DNA of 64,000 nucleotides from Micromonospora sp. HM5-17 (GCF_003762835.1 NZ_RJWA01000002.1:496001-560000); one strand, 5' to 3'; positions 36,162-46,119 are shown, counted from the stretch's first letter. Program-made: numbers and translations. Notes: a model not told the origin generated them from the letters alone.

Positions 36162-36196
36162 CGGGGTCCTCGGGGACGCGACCCCCGAGGACCCCG
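36162..36196. terminator. 14-bp perfect hairpin between convergent genes
   Basis: CGGGGTCCTCGGGG (36162-36175) pairs perfectly with CCCCGAGGACCCCG (36183-36196) around a 7-base loop. It lies 6 bp past the stop of the minus-strand oxidase gene and about 210 bp after the antiporter gene. It probably terminates the oxidase transcript and may act in both directions. Confidence 0.75.
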
Positions 36197-36201
36197 GGTG
36201 C

Positions 36202-37894
36202 TCAGGATGCCGTGATCGACTGGGAGTGCCGGAAGACGTTGTGCGGATCCCAGCGGGCCTTGACCCGCTGCAGGCGGGGGTAGTTGTCCTTGTAGTAGAG
36301 CTCGTACCAGGGCACCCCGGAGCGGTTGACGGCCGGATCCGTGATGTCCGGGTCGGGAGCGCTGATGTAGCAGCCGTCGGTCTGGTCGTTGGGAACGGGG
36401 TACCCACCGGTGCTGGCGAACAGCGCCCCGTAGACGTCGCGCAGGAACCCGACGTGGACGCTGTCCTCGGCCGGGTTCAGCCAGAAGCCCTGGAGCGCCG
36501 CGAAGAAGGCCGCATTGCGGTGGGGGAACGCCGTGGCGCTGGGCGAGACGGTATTGATCTTCCCGCCGCCGTAGCCCGCAAGCTGGAGTACGACGTTGGG
36601 GTTGGCGTAGTCGGTACGGACCAGCTGTCCGTAGAGCGCCGCGAGCTGCTCGTCGGTGAAGCTCTTGCGCATGAACGCGCTCTTGATGCCGCTGCGCAAC
36701 GTCGGGTTGCCGGTGATCGTCGGGTTGGCCGTGCCGATCACCTTGATGGAGTCGAGCCACGCCATCGGCTGCGACGGGAACGGGCCCGTCAGGCCGGTGT
36801 CACGGGTCACCGCGGCGACGTAGTCGGCCAGCAACTGGCTGGCGTTGGACAGTCCGGCGTCGATCTCGGTGAAGACCGTGATGGTACCCCCGGCGCGGTG
36901 GGGGATCAGCATCTGGCTGGAGATCGCCGCGTACGGGGAGTCGGCGGCGGCGTTCTGCTCGTGCCAGACGCCGTAGTTGCGGACCAGGGTGGTGAACCTC
37001 GCCTGGTCAAGTCCGCTCCAGGGCACCGTGATCACGTTGAGCAGCACGTTCTTGGGCGGAGTCGGCAATGCCGCCGCGGGGGAGTCGCCGGTGGCGTCGG
37101 GAGAGCGGAACCAGAACTTCGTCACGACGCCGAAGTTCCCCCCCGCCACCACCGCAGCAGGCCCACCAGAGGTCGTTGTTGGGGTCCGCCGGGTTGCGGG
37201 AGGCGACCACGCGGCGGGCGACCTTGTACTTGTCGACGACGACCACCTCGACCGCCTCGATGTGGTCGGAGACGAGACCGAACCGGCGTGACAGCATGCC
37301 GTAGCCGCCACCGGTGGCGTGACCGCCGATGCCGACGTCAAGGCAGATCCCGGCCGGGAGGGTGACGTTCCATCCCTTGTAGAGAGCCGTCTTCACGTTG
37401 CCCAGCAGGGCCCCGCCCTCGACCGCGAAGGCCTTGCGGCTGGTGTCGAAGTAGACCCTGTCCATCATCGACAGGTCGATGATGATCTTGGTGTCCGCGT
37501 TGTAGACGAAGTCGGCGAAGCAGTGCCCGCCGCTTCGGATGGAGATGCGCTTGCCGGCGTTGACGGCCTCCTGGACGACCGCGACGACCTGGTCCGTCGA
37601 CCCGACGAGGCGTACGGACTCCGGCCTGGCGACCCACCGCTGGTTGTTGCCGACCACGAGTTCGTCGTACCGGGGGTCGCTGGGCGTGACGCTGACCGGC
37701 CCGAAGGCCGGGTTGCAGACCGTCCCGTCCTCGGCGGCGGCAGCCGGGGCCGCGGTGGCTGGGCCGGACGCGGTCAGCCCCACGGCGGCGGAGCCGGCCA
37801 TCGCCACCGTACCGGCCAGCATCCGCCTCCTGCTGATCCTGCCCGGGACCGCCGCGGGAGAAGGAGTCGGATCTTCCTCGTGCATGTAGGACAC
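36202..37894 (-). pseudogene. Tat-exported FAD-linked (berberine-bridge) oxidase, frameshifted in a C7 tract
   Basis: About 560 residues when the break is repaired. It opens with a Tat signal (ISRRRMLAGTVAMAGSAAVG). The FAD domain has ISIRSGGHCFADF (His flavin-attachment site) and LDVGIGGHATGGGYGMLSRRFGL. The frame breaks after DLWWACCGGGGG at a run of seven Cs (37138-37144 on the plus strand). The other frame carries on with GGNFGVVTKFWFRS, through the substrate domain, to the C-terminal YYKDNYPRLQRVKARWDPHNVF. One extra base in the run, or two missing, explains it. All other blocks are intact, so the loss is recent or is a sequencing error in a homopolymer. The family oxidises alcohols, sugars or phenolics. 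Confidence 0.82.
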
Positions 37895-38162
37895 CTGCCT
37901 CCGTCAGCTAGAGCCGAAGCACGTTACGGGCAAGCATGCGGGGCCTTCTGTACACGGATCGCACAGAATCAGCACTCATCCGGTGTAACCACGTCTTTTC
38001 GTGCGTATGGCCCCCCGGACGTGGCGGTGGCGTCGCCGGCGCCGCGCCGACGTGTCCGCCGGGGACGACCCGCCGCCGGCCGTTGGCTGGTTACCAGGCG
38101 GTAGACGACCGGCCGGTTATGTTGGGTCCCCACAGCGGCGCGAGTGGGAGGCGGAACGTCTC

Positions 38163-39479
38163 GTGGGCGGCTACGGGCTACAGGTGACGCTGGTCGTGGT
38201 CCTGGTGCTGGTCAACGCGCTCTTCGCCGGCAGCGAGATGGCCCTGGTGTCGCTGCGGGACAGCCAGATCCAGCGGCTGGAGCGCACCTCGCGCGGCGGC
38301 GCCGTCCTGGCCCGGCTGGCCCGCGACCCGAACCGGTTCCTGGCCACGATCCAGGTCTACATCACCCTGGCCAACTTCCTCGCCTCCGCCGCCGCCGCGG
38401 TGTCGCTGGCCGCGCCACTGGTACCGCTACTCGGGTTTCTCGGCTCGGCCGCCGAACCGGTCTCGGTGGTCCTGGTGACCATCGTGTTGACCTTCGTGAG
38501 TCTGATCTTCGGTGAACTCGCCCCGAAGCGGATCGCGATCCAGCGCGCCGAGGGCTGGGCACTGGTGGTGGCTCGGCCGCTGGACGTCCTGGCCACCCTC
38601 TCCCGACCGCTGGTGTGGCTCCTCAGCCGGGCCACCGACACCGTCGTACGGCTGACCGGCACCGACCCGAACGCGGGCCATGAGGAGATCAGCACCGAGG
38701 AACTCCGGGAGATGGTCATCGCCCAGCGCGGCCTGACCGCCGAGCACCGGACCATCATCACCGGCGCGTTCGAGGTCGCCGACCGGATCCTCCGGGAGGT
38801 CCTCGTCCCGCGTACCCAGGTCGTCACCCTGCCGGCCACCCTGTCGACCCCGGAAGGGCTGCGTCGGCTCGCCGCGTCCGGGCACAGCCGGGCCCCGGTG
38901 GTGCAACGCGGCGGTCTGGACGACGTCGTCGGCGTGGTCCACATGCGGGACCTGCTCGACGGCACCGGCACGGTGGCCGACCACGCCGTCCCGGCCCTGT
39001 TCCTGCCCGAGACCCTCGGGGTGATGGAGGCGATGCGGCAGATGCGCCAGCAGCGGCAGCAGTTCGCGCTGGTCGTCGACGAGCGCGGCGCCAACGACGG
39101 CATCGTCACCATGGAGGACCTGGTCGAGGAGATCGTCGGTGAGATCTACGACGAGACCGACCGGGACGTCCAGACCGTCGTGCGGGAACTCGACGGCAGT
39201 CTGCTGCTGGCCGGGACCTTCCCGATCCATGACCTGCCCGACATCGGCCTCGCGCTCGACGAACCCGACGACGGCGACTACACGACGATCGCCGGACTCG
39301 TCCTCGCCCGCCTCGGCCACATTCCCACCGAGCCCGGCGAGACCGTGACGCTCCCCGCCTTCACCGCGCAGGTCGCCGAGGTGACCGGACACGCCATCAC
39401 CAGGGTCCGACTCCGTCCCCGAACCGCCCCGGGCCCGGGCGCCCCGCAGCAGGCCCGGGCCGGTGAGCGTACCCGGTGA
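38163..39479 (+). CDS. CNNM/HlyC-CorC transport-associated protein with CBS domains
   Basis: A 438-residue protein. The N-terminal DUF21 transmembrane domain has LVNALFAGSEMALVSLRDSQIQRLE and FVSLIFGELAPKRIAIQRAEG. A CBS pair (residues about 205-330) includes VVGVVHMRDLL and MEDLVEEIVGEIYDE, and a CorC_HlyC domain ends it. The family acts in Mg2+/Co2+ handling. GTG 38163 is chosen because the conserved membrane domain begins right after it and GGGAGG lies upstream; the longer frame is Arg-rich. Confidence 0.88.
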   Translation: MGGYGLQVTLVVVLVLVNALFAGSEMALVSLRDSQIQRLERTSRGGAVLARLARDPNRFLATIQVYITLANFLASAAAAVSLAAPLVPLLGFLGSAAEPVSVVLVTIVLTFVSLIFGELAPKRIAIQRAEGWALVVARPLDVLATLSRPLVWLLSRATDTVVRLTGTDPNAGHEEISTEELREMVIAQRGLTAEHRTIITGAFEVADRILREVLVPRTQVVTLPATLSTPEGLRRLAASGHSRAPVVQRGGLDDVVGVVHMRDLLDGTGTVADHAVPALFLPETLGVMEAMRQMRQQRQQFALVVDERGANDGIVTMEDLVEEIVGEIYDETDRDVQTVVRELDGSLLLAGTFPIHDLPDIGLALDEPDDGDYTTIAGLVLARLGHIPTEPGETVTLPAFTAQVAEVTGHAITRVRLRPRTAPGPGAPQQARAGERTR

Positions 39480-39688
39480 CCATGCCGACGCCCCCCGACG
39501 CCGCTCGTGACGGGCTCGGATCGGTGAGACGCACCAGCGGGCGGTACGCCGGGTCGGCCCGGAAGGTAGGTCGGGTGCCATGCCGGTCGGCGCGGCTCCG
39601 GTGGCGACCCCGGCGGCCGCCCCGTCGGCGGGCTCCCACCTGGCCGACGGCGGGCGGTCGCGACGTCGGGGTGGGTAGCGTCCCGGGG

Positions 39689-40720
39689 GTGAGCGACAAG
39701 ACGGGGTTCGGCGAGCTGGTCGAGCGGTACCGGGGTGAGCTGCGCGCGTACTGCTACCGGATGCTCGGGTCGTTGGACGAGGCCGAGGACCTGGTGCAGG
39801 AAACGCTGCTGCGGGCGTGGAAGAACCTCGACGGGTTCCAGGGACGATCCTCAATCCGGGCGTGGCTGTACCGGATCGCCACCAACGCCTGCCTGGACGC
39901 CCTCGACGGCCGGAAACGTCGGACGCTGCCCCACCACGTCGTGCCGCCCTTCGACGCCGCGCGGCCGCGGCAGGTCCGGGTCGACGTTCCCTGGCTCCAG
40001 CCGTTCCCCGACCGGCTGTGGGAACCGGTCGCGCCCCGTTCCGACGAGCCGGAGGCGGCGGTCGTGGCGAGGGAGACGATGGAGCTGGCCTTCCTGGCCG
40101 CGATCCAGCACCTGCCGCCCCGGCAGCGGGCCGCGGTGATCCTGCACGACGTGCTCGGGTGGCCGGCCCGGAACGTCGCCGCGGTACTGGAGAGCAGCGT
40201 CGCGTCGGTCAACAGCGCGCTGCAACGGGCACGCGTGACGCTCCGCGAGCACCTGCCGCCGCGCCGGGCGGACTGGGCACCCACGGCACCGCCCAGCGAC
40301 GAGGAGCGCGCGGTGCTGCGCCGGTACATGGCGGCGGTGGAGCGTGGCGATCTCGCCGAGGTCGCCAACCTGCTGGCCGAGGACGTTCGCACGACGATGC
40401 CGCCGTACCCGGTCTGGTTCACCGGGCGCGACGCGGTGCTGGCGGCGCTCGCGGCGAGCTGGGATCCCGGCTCCCGAGAGTACGTCGGGGCGTTCCGGAC
40501 GCTGCCGACGCGCGCCAACGGCCGTCCCGCGGCGGCGTCCTACGTCCGCCCTCCCGGAGAGGAGACGTACGCGCCGTTCGCCATCGGGATCGTGTACGTC
40601 GAGCGGCGGCGGATCGTGGAGATGACGGCCTTCCACGACCCCGCCCTGTTCCCCGCGTTCGCTCTGCCGCCGGCCCTAACCGATGAGTCTCCGGTGTCGG
40701 CACCGTCTCAACCCGCATGA
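39689..40720 (+). CDS. ECF sigma factor with C-terminal SnoaL-like domain
   Basis: About 343 residues. Sigma region 2 is FGELVERYRGELRAYCYRMLGSLDEAEDLVQETLLRAWKNL. Region 4 holds LPPRQRAAVILHDVLGWPARNVAAVLESSVASVNSALQRAR. A C-terminal SnoaL-like domain starts at about residue 210, as in SigJ/SigG-type ECF factors, where it regulates activity instead of a separate anti-sigma. GTG 39689 is taken because region 2 begins here; a GTG at 39476 overlapping the previous gene would add 71 unlikely residues. The stop overlaps the next start (ATGA), coupling it to the reductase-like gene. Confidence 0.88.
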   Translation: MSDKTGFGELVERYRGELRAYCYRMLGSLDEAEDLVQETLLRAWKNLDGFQGRSSIRAWLYRIATNACLDALDGRKRRTLPHHVVPPFDAARPRQVRVDVPWLQPFPDRLWEPVAPRSDEPEAAVVARETMELAFLAAIQHLPPRQRAAVILHDVLGWPARNVAAVLESSVASVNSALQRARVTLREHLPPRRADWAPTAPPSDEERAVLRRYMAAVERGDLAEVANLLAEDVRTTMPPYPVWFTGRDAVLAALAASWDPGSREYVGAFRTLPTRANGRPAAASYVRPPGEETYAPFAIGIVYVERRRIVEMTAFHDPALFPAFALPPALTDESPVSAPSQPA

Positions 40721-41255
40721 GCAAGGTTCTCTACTCCGCGACCATGTCGCTCGACGGATTCATCGCCGGTCCCGGCGGTGACATGTCCTGGCTGACCGAG
40801 CACCTCGGCGGCCCCACCCCGATCGCCGACGACCTCGTCGGGAAGATCGGCGCGCTGCTGGTGGGCGCCCGTAGCCTCCACGGCGACGACCCGAACCGGG
40901 GCACCGACAGGGAGGGCGCGCTCAACGGCGCGTCGCGCGGCCCGACCTCGTGCTGACCCACCGGCCGCCGGCGACGCCCGTACCCGGTGTCACCTTCGTC
41001 GGTGACCTGCACAGCGGGCTGGCCGCGGCGCGGGACGCCGCCGGCGAGCGGTACGTCAACATCATCGGCGCCGACGTCGCGGCGCAGTGCCTCGCCGCCG
41101 GCCTGCTCGACGAGATCCTGGTGTTCATCGCCCCGGTGCTGCTCGGCGACGGTGTGCGCCTGTTCTACCGGCCCGGCGGTGCCCACGTGCGGCTGGACCC
41201 GCGTACCGTCGCGCAGACGCCGGTACCGTGCCTCTGGCTGGAGGTGCGACGCTGA
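40717..41255 (+). pseudogene. RibD/dihydrofolate-reductase-like protein, frameshifted
   Basis: The first 70 or so residues (SKVLYSATMSLDGFIAGPGGDMSWL, IGALLVGARSLHGDDPNRGT) match the N-terminus of RibD C-terminal/DHFR-like proteins. The frame ends at 40956 after GASRGPTSC. Another frame resumes with PDLVLTHRPPATPVPGVTFV and YVNIIGADVAAQCLAAGLLDE and continues to 41255, giving the expected family length of about 180. A single-base change near 40927-40946 accounts for it. Such proteins are often paired with SnoaL-type sigma factors, and here the start overlaps the sigma gene stop. It is broken, or a sequence error is present. Confidence 0.8.
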
Positions 41256-41582
41256 CCGGGTCCCGGGCGCGTCGTGCCTGACCCCCGGAGCGCGATCTCA
41301 TTCCCGTCGCCGCCGGCCCGGGCCGGCGGCGACGTCGACCCATGGCGCGGGAACTCCCGACGGCCGGCGGGGTGGCCGTCCGAGCCGATGTCCGGGTTGG
41401 TCGAGGGCCGCCCGTCGGCTGACCGCCCGGAGGTTGACGGTCTGCGAGCACCGCGCCGCCGCGGCCGACCGATGAGACGGACCACGGCTCATCCGTCCCG
41501 GGTGATGTCGAACCACACCGCGGCCCGGCAGGCTCATCCCACGGGGTGGGGAGACCCGAGCGGGGAGAAAGGTACGCAGGCG
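41256..41582. other. Intergenic region before the SCP2-like gene
   Basis: About 330 bp. Frames cross it, including an upstream extension of the SCP2-like frame, but its translation is Arg/Pro-rich. I see no gene. GGAGAAAGG near 41563 is the likely ribosome site of the following gene. Confidence 0.45.
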
Positions 41583-41966
41583 GTGGTGGACCGGACGGTG
41601 GAGTACTTTTCGGGGCCGGCGCGCGAGCGCACGAAGCTGCTTCCGCGCGGCTTCTCCGCCACCGTACGTCTGGATCTCCGCCGGCCCGGCCGTATCGACC
41701 ACTGGTACCTGATCATCACCGAACGGGACATCTCGATCAGCCAGGAGGGTGAGCGCGAGGCCGACTGCGTGATCTCGGCCGACGGTGAGGTGTTCGATCG
41801 GCTGGTCGCCGGGGCCGATCCGACCGCCGCCACCCTGCGCAGCGAGCTCGTGTTCCGAGGATCGCCGAGCGTGATGATCCACTTCCAACGGCTCCTGCCG
41901 GGCCCACCCGATGCGCGCGGCCCCAAGCGGGTCCACGGCGGAGGCGGCGAGGGCCGTGGACGCTGA
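41583..41966 (+). CDS. SCP2 sterol-binding-domain-like small protein
   Basis: About 127 residues with the SCP2-like pattern: VRLDLRRPGRIDHWYLIITERDISISQEG, then EADCVISADGEVFDRLVAGADPTAATLRSELVFRGSPSVMIHFQRLL. The fold makes a hydrophobic ligand pocket. No enzyme motif is seen. The start is a choice between GTG 41583 and nearby GTG/ATG codons. Its 3' end overlaps the debranching-enzyme gene by about 11 bp, so the two are probably coupled. The ligand is unknown. Confidence 0.65.
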   Translation: MVDRTVEYFSGPARERTKLLPRGFSATVRLDLRRPGRIDHWYLIITERDISISQEGEREADCVISADGEVFDRLVAGADPTAATLRSELVFRGSPSVMIHFQRLLPGPPDARGPKRVHGGGGEGRGR

Positions 41967-44025
41967 CGAGGTCATCGTCATGGAAGGGCTGACCTCCATG
42001 GTCAGCAGCCGCAACGGGGACGTCGACCCGGCGGTGGGCGATCCCGCCGGGCTGTACTTCCTCGACACCCGCTTCCTCTCCCGGTGGGTCCTCACCGTCA
42101 ACGGGGAGCGGCTCAACCCGCTCTCCGTCAACGAGCCGCAGTACTTCGAGGCGCAGTTCTTCCTGGTCCCGGGCGAGCCGACGCACTACGTCAGCGCCAC
42201 GCTCTCGGTGATCCGGAACCGCTCGCTCGCGATCGGACTGGACGAGGAGATACACATCCTCAACCACAGCATCCGGCCGGCCGAGCTGACGATCCGCCTG
42301 GACGTGGCGAGCGACTTCGCGGACATCTCCGACATCGACGAGCCCGGCGGACCCGTCGACCCGGCGCACGACAAGAAGGGCCGCTACTACCACGAGGTCG
42401 GGGAGCGCCACCTGCACATCCGGTACGTCCGGGAGAACTTCCACCGCGCCACCCTGATCGAGGTCAGCGGCCCCGCCGAGATCGACCAGGACGGCCTGAC
42501 CTTCACCGTCCAGGTCGCCCCGCACGGCACCTGGTCCACCCGGCTGCGGGTGGTGACCGACATCCGGCCACCCGGCGGCGAGGACGTCACCGGCGGGGGA
42601 ATGCACCTGATCCGCCGGGTGAAGGAGGGCATGCGGGAGGAGCTCGAGAACTGGGTGGCTCGGGCGCCCCGGCTGGAGTGCGACTTCGCCCCGCTCGCCC
42701 GGGCCTACCGACGGAGTCTGGTCGACCTGGCCGCGCTGCGGAACCCGGGCCTCGAGGACAGTGGCAAGGTCCCCTCCGCCGGCCTGCCCTGGCTGAACAC
42801 GATGATCGGACGGCAGAGCATCATCACCAGCATCCAGGCGCTGCCGTACCTGCCGGAGCTGGCCGCGAGCACCCTCCGGGTCCTCGCCGCCTTCCAGTCC
42901 ACCAAGCTCGACGACTTCCGGGAGGAACAGCCTGGCAAGATCCTGCACCTGCTCCGGCTGAACGAGTCGGCCGCCTTCGAGGAACGGCCGTACGCCCGCT
43001 ACTACGGTTCGGTGGACGCCACCCCGCTCTTCGTGATCCTGCTCGACGAGTACGAACGGTGGACCGGCGACGCCGAGATGGTGCGCCGACTGGAGAAGGA
43101 GGCGCGTGCCGCGCTCGGCTGGATGAACGAGTGGGGAGACCTGGTCGGCGACGGCTACCTCTGGTACCAGCGCCCGCGCGTCCGGGGGGAGCAGCCCAAC
43201 CAGTGCTGGAAGGAGTCCCCGAAGGCGATCTGCTACCGCGACGGTCGGCTGCCGGGATTCCCCCGTGCCACCTGTGAGGTGCAGGGCTACGCGTACGACG
43301 CGAAGCGGCGCGGCGCCCACCTGGCGCGTACCTTCTGGGGCGACCCCGGCTACGCCGATCAGCTGGAGCGCGAGGCAGCCGCGCTGCGGGACCGGTTCAA
43401 CCAGGACTTCTGGCTGCCGGACCGCGGCTACTACGCGTTGGCGCGCGAGCCGGACGGAAGCCTCGTGGACGCGCTGTCGTCCAACCTGGGGCACCTGCTC
43501 TGGAGCGGGATCGTCGAACCCGACCGTGCCGAGAGCCTGGTCGAACACCTGCTCGGCCCCCGGCTCTTCAGCGGCTGGGGAGTGCGGACCCTCGCCGAGG
43601 GCGAGGCGAACTACAACCCCATCGGCTACCACATCGGCGCCGTCTGGCCGTACGACAACTCGATCATCGCGGCGGGGATGCGACGCTACGGGTTCGCGCC
43701 CGAGGCGGCGACCGTGGCGCAGGCGGTGTTCGAGGCCGCCCGGTACTTCGACGGCCGGCTGCCGGAGGCGTTCGCCGGCTACGACCGCGCCCGTACCTCG
43801 TTCCCGGTCCGCTATCCCTCCGCCACCAGCCCGCAGGGCTGGTCGGCCGGGTCGATCCTCCTGCTGATCCGAACCGTCCTCGGGCTGTACCCGCACGCCG
43901 ACCACCTGGTCGTCCGTGCCACGGTGCCACCGCGGCTGGGGCAGATCTCCCTGCTCGGCATCTGTGGACGGTGGGGTACGGCGGACGCGGTCGGCCGCCC
44001 CAGCGACGCCGTATCGCACTGCTGA
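41956..44025 (+). CDS. Amylo-alpha-1,6-glucosidase (glycogen-debranching-like) protein
   Basis: About 689 residues. The N-terminal beta domain has VSSRNGDVDPAVGDPAGLYFLDTRFLSRWVL, the family signature. An (alpha/alpha)6 barrel from about residue 270 includes PSAGLPWLNTMIGRQSIITSIQALPYLP, KIPRGE-like WYQRPRVRGEQPNQCWKES and GIVEPDRAESLVEHLLGPRLFSGWGVRTLAEGEANYNPIGYHIGAVWPYDNSII with acidic residues. Members act on alpha-1,6-branched glucans or trehalose-like sugars. GTG 41956 is favoured because the conserved domain begins shortly after. The gene overlaps the SCP2-like gene. Confidence 0.85.
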   Translation: MDADEVIVMEGLTSMVSSRNGDVDPAVGDPAGLYFLDTRFLSRWVLTVNGERLNPLSVNEPQYFEAQFFLVPGEPTHYVSATLSVIRNRSLAIGLDEEIHILNHSIRPAELTIRLDVASDFADISDIDEPGGPVDPAHDKKGRYYHEVGERHLHIRYVRENFHRATLIEVSGPAEIDQDGLTFTVQVAPHGTWSTRLRVVTDIRPPGGEDVTGGGMHLIRRVKEGMREELENWVARAPRLECDFAPLARAYRRSLVDLAALRNPGLEDSGKVPSAGLPWLNTMIGRQSIITSIQALPYLPELAASTLRVLAAFQSTKLDDFREEQPGKILHLLRLNESAAFEERPYARYYGSVDATPLFVILLDEYERWTGDAEMVRRLEKEARAALGWMNEWGDLVGDGYLWYQRPRVRGEQPNQCWKESPKAICYRDGRLPGFPRATCEVQGYAYDAKRRGAHLARTFWGDPGYADQLEREAAALRDRFNQDFWLPDRGYYALAREPDGSLVDALSSNLGHLLWSGIVEPDRAESLVEHLLGPRLFSGWGVRTLAEGEANYNPIGYHIGAVWPYDNSIIAAGMRRYGFAPEAATVAQAVFEAARYFDGRLPEAFAGYDRARTSFPVRYPSATSPQGWSAGSILLLIRTVLGLYPHADHLVVRATVPPRLGQISLLGICGRWGTADAVGRPSDAVSHC

Positions 44026-44152
44026 CCAAGTCCGGAGCACCGCGTACCAGCGGTGTTCACGCGTCCGGGTCGAGAACGCGCCGGAGTGTCACGAGTCGCG
44101 GCGACGCGCGGGCGTCGGGCGGCAGGGCGTCCGACGCCCCGGCTTGCGGCGG

Positions 44153-44467
44153 TCAGTGCTTCTTCAGCTCCACGATGCGGGCGACGTAGCGGGTCTCCCC
44201 GACGTTGGTCAGGGTGTGGGTGTCGCCCGGCGGGCGGAAGACGACACTGCCGGTCGGCTCCGGGGCCTCGCGCTTCTGGCCGTCGATGCTCTCGACCACG
44301 TTGAGGGCGCCCTCGATGGCGATCACCAGATAGGGATGTTCGTGGTGGTGGAGCGCCTGCGTCTCGCCGGGTTCGAGGGCGACCTGCCACACCCGGACAA
44401 GCTCGTTGTCGAGCATGATCCGGTAGCCCACGGGGCCAAGTTCACGTTCCACTGCGGGTGCCTCCAC
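44153..44467 (-). CDS. Cupin-domain protein
   Basis: A 104-residue single-domain cupin. Motif 1 contains ETQALHHHEHPYLVIAIEG, with metal-binding His residues and Glu. Motif 2 is GSVVFRPPGDTHTLTNVG. Such small cupins bind a metal and act as isomerases, dioxygenases or ligand sensors; no substrate can be inferred. The gene diverges from the radical SAM gene across about 185 bp and converges with the debranching enzyme. Confidence 0.85.
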   Translation of the reverse strand: MEAPAVERELGPVGYRIMLDNELVRVWQVALEPGETQALHHHEHPYLVIAIEGALNVVESIDGQKREAPEPTGSVVFRPPGDTHTLTNVGETRYVARIVELKKH

Positions 44468-44651
44468 GACGCCGGGTGCGCCTGACCGTCGATGCTGATC
44501 CGGTCCGGTCCACCGAACCGGGTCGGCACGATGATCTCAACCTACCGTGCCGGGCGGTGCGCCCGTGCCTGGTGGGGTGTACCGGGAGGTCGGGGCGCTG
44601 CGGGTCGAGCCCCGGAGGTCGGGCCCGGTCGCCGCTGGCAGAATCCCCGGC

Positions 44652-45968
44652 ATGGAGGCTCCGGATCTGGTGCTGGTGCTGCGCTACCGCAAGGCGGTCA
44701 CGTACGGCCTGCACGTCCTGCTTGGCGCGTTGGAGGAGCACGAGACGGCCACGCGGTACGAGGTGCGCTTCGGCGAGACGCCGGAGGCGACGGCCGCGCA
44801 GATCCGGTCGGCGCTCGACGCCTCGGCGACCCGGGTCCTGGTGCTGTGGTCGTTCTACTCGCCGGACGCCGCCGCGTTGGCGGAAGAGCTCGCGCTGGTC
44901 CGGTCGCTGGTCGACGCCCCGAACGTGACGCACCTCGCCGGCGGGGTGCACGCCACCGCCGAGCCGGTGCAGACCCTGGACGCCGGGTGGGACCTCGTGG
45001 CGGTGGGGGAGGGCGAGACGACGCTGCTGCGTCTGGTGGACGCGGTCGGCGACCCGACCGGGATCCCCGGGCTCGCCTACCGCGACGCGACCGGTGCGCT
45101 CGTCCGGACCGGGCGTCCCGAGCGCCGGCCGCTCGACCAGTTCCGCGGCTTCTCGCTGCGGTGGAACCGGTTCAACGCGCTGGAGATCACCCGTGGTTGC
45201 GTCTTCTCCTGCCGGTTCTGCCAGACCCCGTTCATGTTCTCGGCGCGGTTCCGGCACCGGAGCGTGGCGAACGTCCGCTGGCACGTCGACGCCATGCGGC
45301 GGCGCGGGCTGCGGGACGTCCGGTTCATCACCCCGACCGCGCTGTCGTACGGCAGCCAGTCGGACGAGCCGAATCTCGACGCGGTGGAGGAACTTCTCGC
45401 CACCTGCAAGGAGGGGATCGGCCCGGACGGCCGCGTCTTCTTCGGCTCGTTCCCCAGCGAGATCCGCCCCGAGCACGTCTCCCGGGAGGCGCTGCGGCTG
45501 GTGAGGAAGTACTGCGCCAACACCAACATCATCGTTGGCGCGCAGTCCGGTTCCGACCGGATTCTCGACGCCGCCAAGCGTGGCCACGGCGTCGAGGAGG
45601 TGAGACGCGCGGTACGGCTCGGCGTCGAGGAGGGTTTCCGGATCAACGTTGACATGATCTTCGGGATGCCCGGCGAGAACCGGGCGGACGTCGAGGCCTC
45701 GCTGCGGCTCGCCCGCGAACTCGCCGATCTCGGCGCCCGGATCCACGCGCACACCTTCATGCCGCTGCCCGGGACGCCGTGGCGGGACGCGCCGCCGGGC
45801 GACGTCTCCCCGGAGACGATCCGCGAGGTCGACCGGCTCTCCCGGCGCGGCGCCCTCTACGGGCACTGGCAGAGGCAGCGCGAGCACGCGGCACGGCTGG
45901 CGGCCGCCGCCGAGGCGTACCCGAGGCCCGGCCGGAGCCGCACGATTCTCCCCGTGGTCGAGGAGTAG
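44652..45968 (+). CDS. B12-binding-domain radical SAM protein (TIGR04013-like)
   Basis: 438 residues. The N-terminal third is a cobalamin-binding-like Rossmann domain (VLVLWSFYSPDAAALAEEL, HLAGGVHATAEPVQTLDAGWDLVAVGEGE). The radical SAM barrel has the [4Fe-4S] motif CVFSCRFC in LEITRGCVFSCRFCQTPFMF, then NIIVGAQSGSDRIL and RINVDMIFGMPGENRADVEA. ATG 44652 is taken because the conserved domain starts directly after it. The family is found mostly in archaea and scattered bacteria and has no assigned reaction. No peptide precursor lies beside it, so this is not an obvious RiPP locus. Confidence 0.88.
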   Translation: MEAPDLVLVLRYRKAVTYGLHVLLGALEEHETATRYEVRFGETPEATAAQIRSALDASATRVLVLWSFYSPDAAALAEELALVRSLVDAPNVTHLAGGVHATAEPVQTLDAGWDLVAVGEGETTLLRLVDAVGDPTGIPGLAYRDATGALVRTGRPERRPLDQFRGFSLRWNRFNALEITRGCVFSCRFCQTPFMFSARFRHRSVANVRWHVDAMRRRGLRDVRFITPTALSYGSQSDEPNLDAVEELLATCKEGIGPDGRVFFGSFPSEIRPEHVSREALRLVRKYCANTNIIVGAQSGSDRILDAAKRGHGVEEVRRAVRLGVEEGFRINVDMIFGMPGENRADVEASLRLARELADLGARIHAHTFMPLPGTPWRDAPPGDVSPETIREVDRLSRRGALYGHWQRQREHAARLAAAAEAYPRPGRSRTILPVVEE

Positions 45969-46119
45969 TCCCCGCGCCGTGGGGCGGCTGCGCGGCGTCG
46001 TCGCGAAGCCGCCGGTCGCGGACGCCGCTGCCCCGCACGGCGGCTGCCCCGGCGGGACGCGGGGCCGTGGCGGGGGCGTCGCGCCGCCCGCCCCGGCCCC
46101 GTCCCCACCGCGGCGCCGC

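Noticed and set aside
44652-45968. RiPP locus around the radical SAM protein
   Set aside because: No short precursor gene, peptidase or transporter lies nearby, and the protein lacks a SPASM-like C-terminus.
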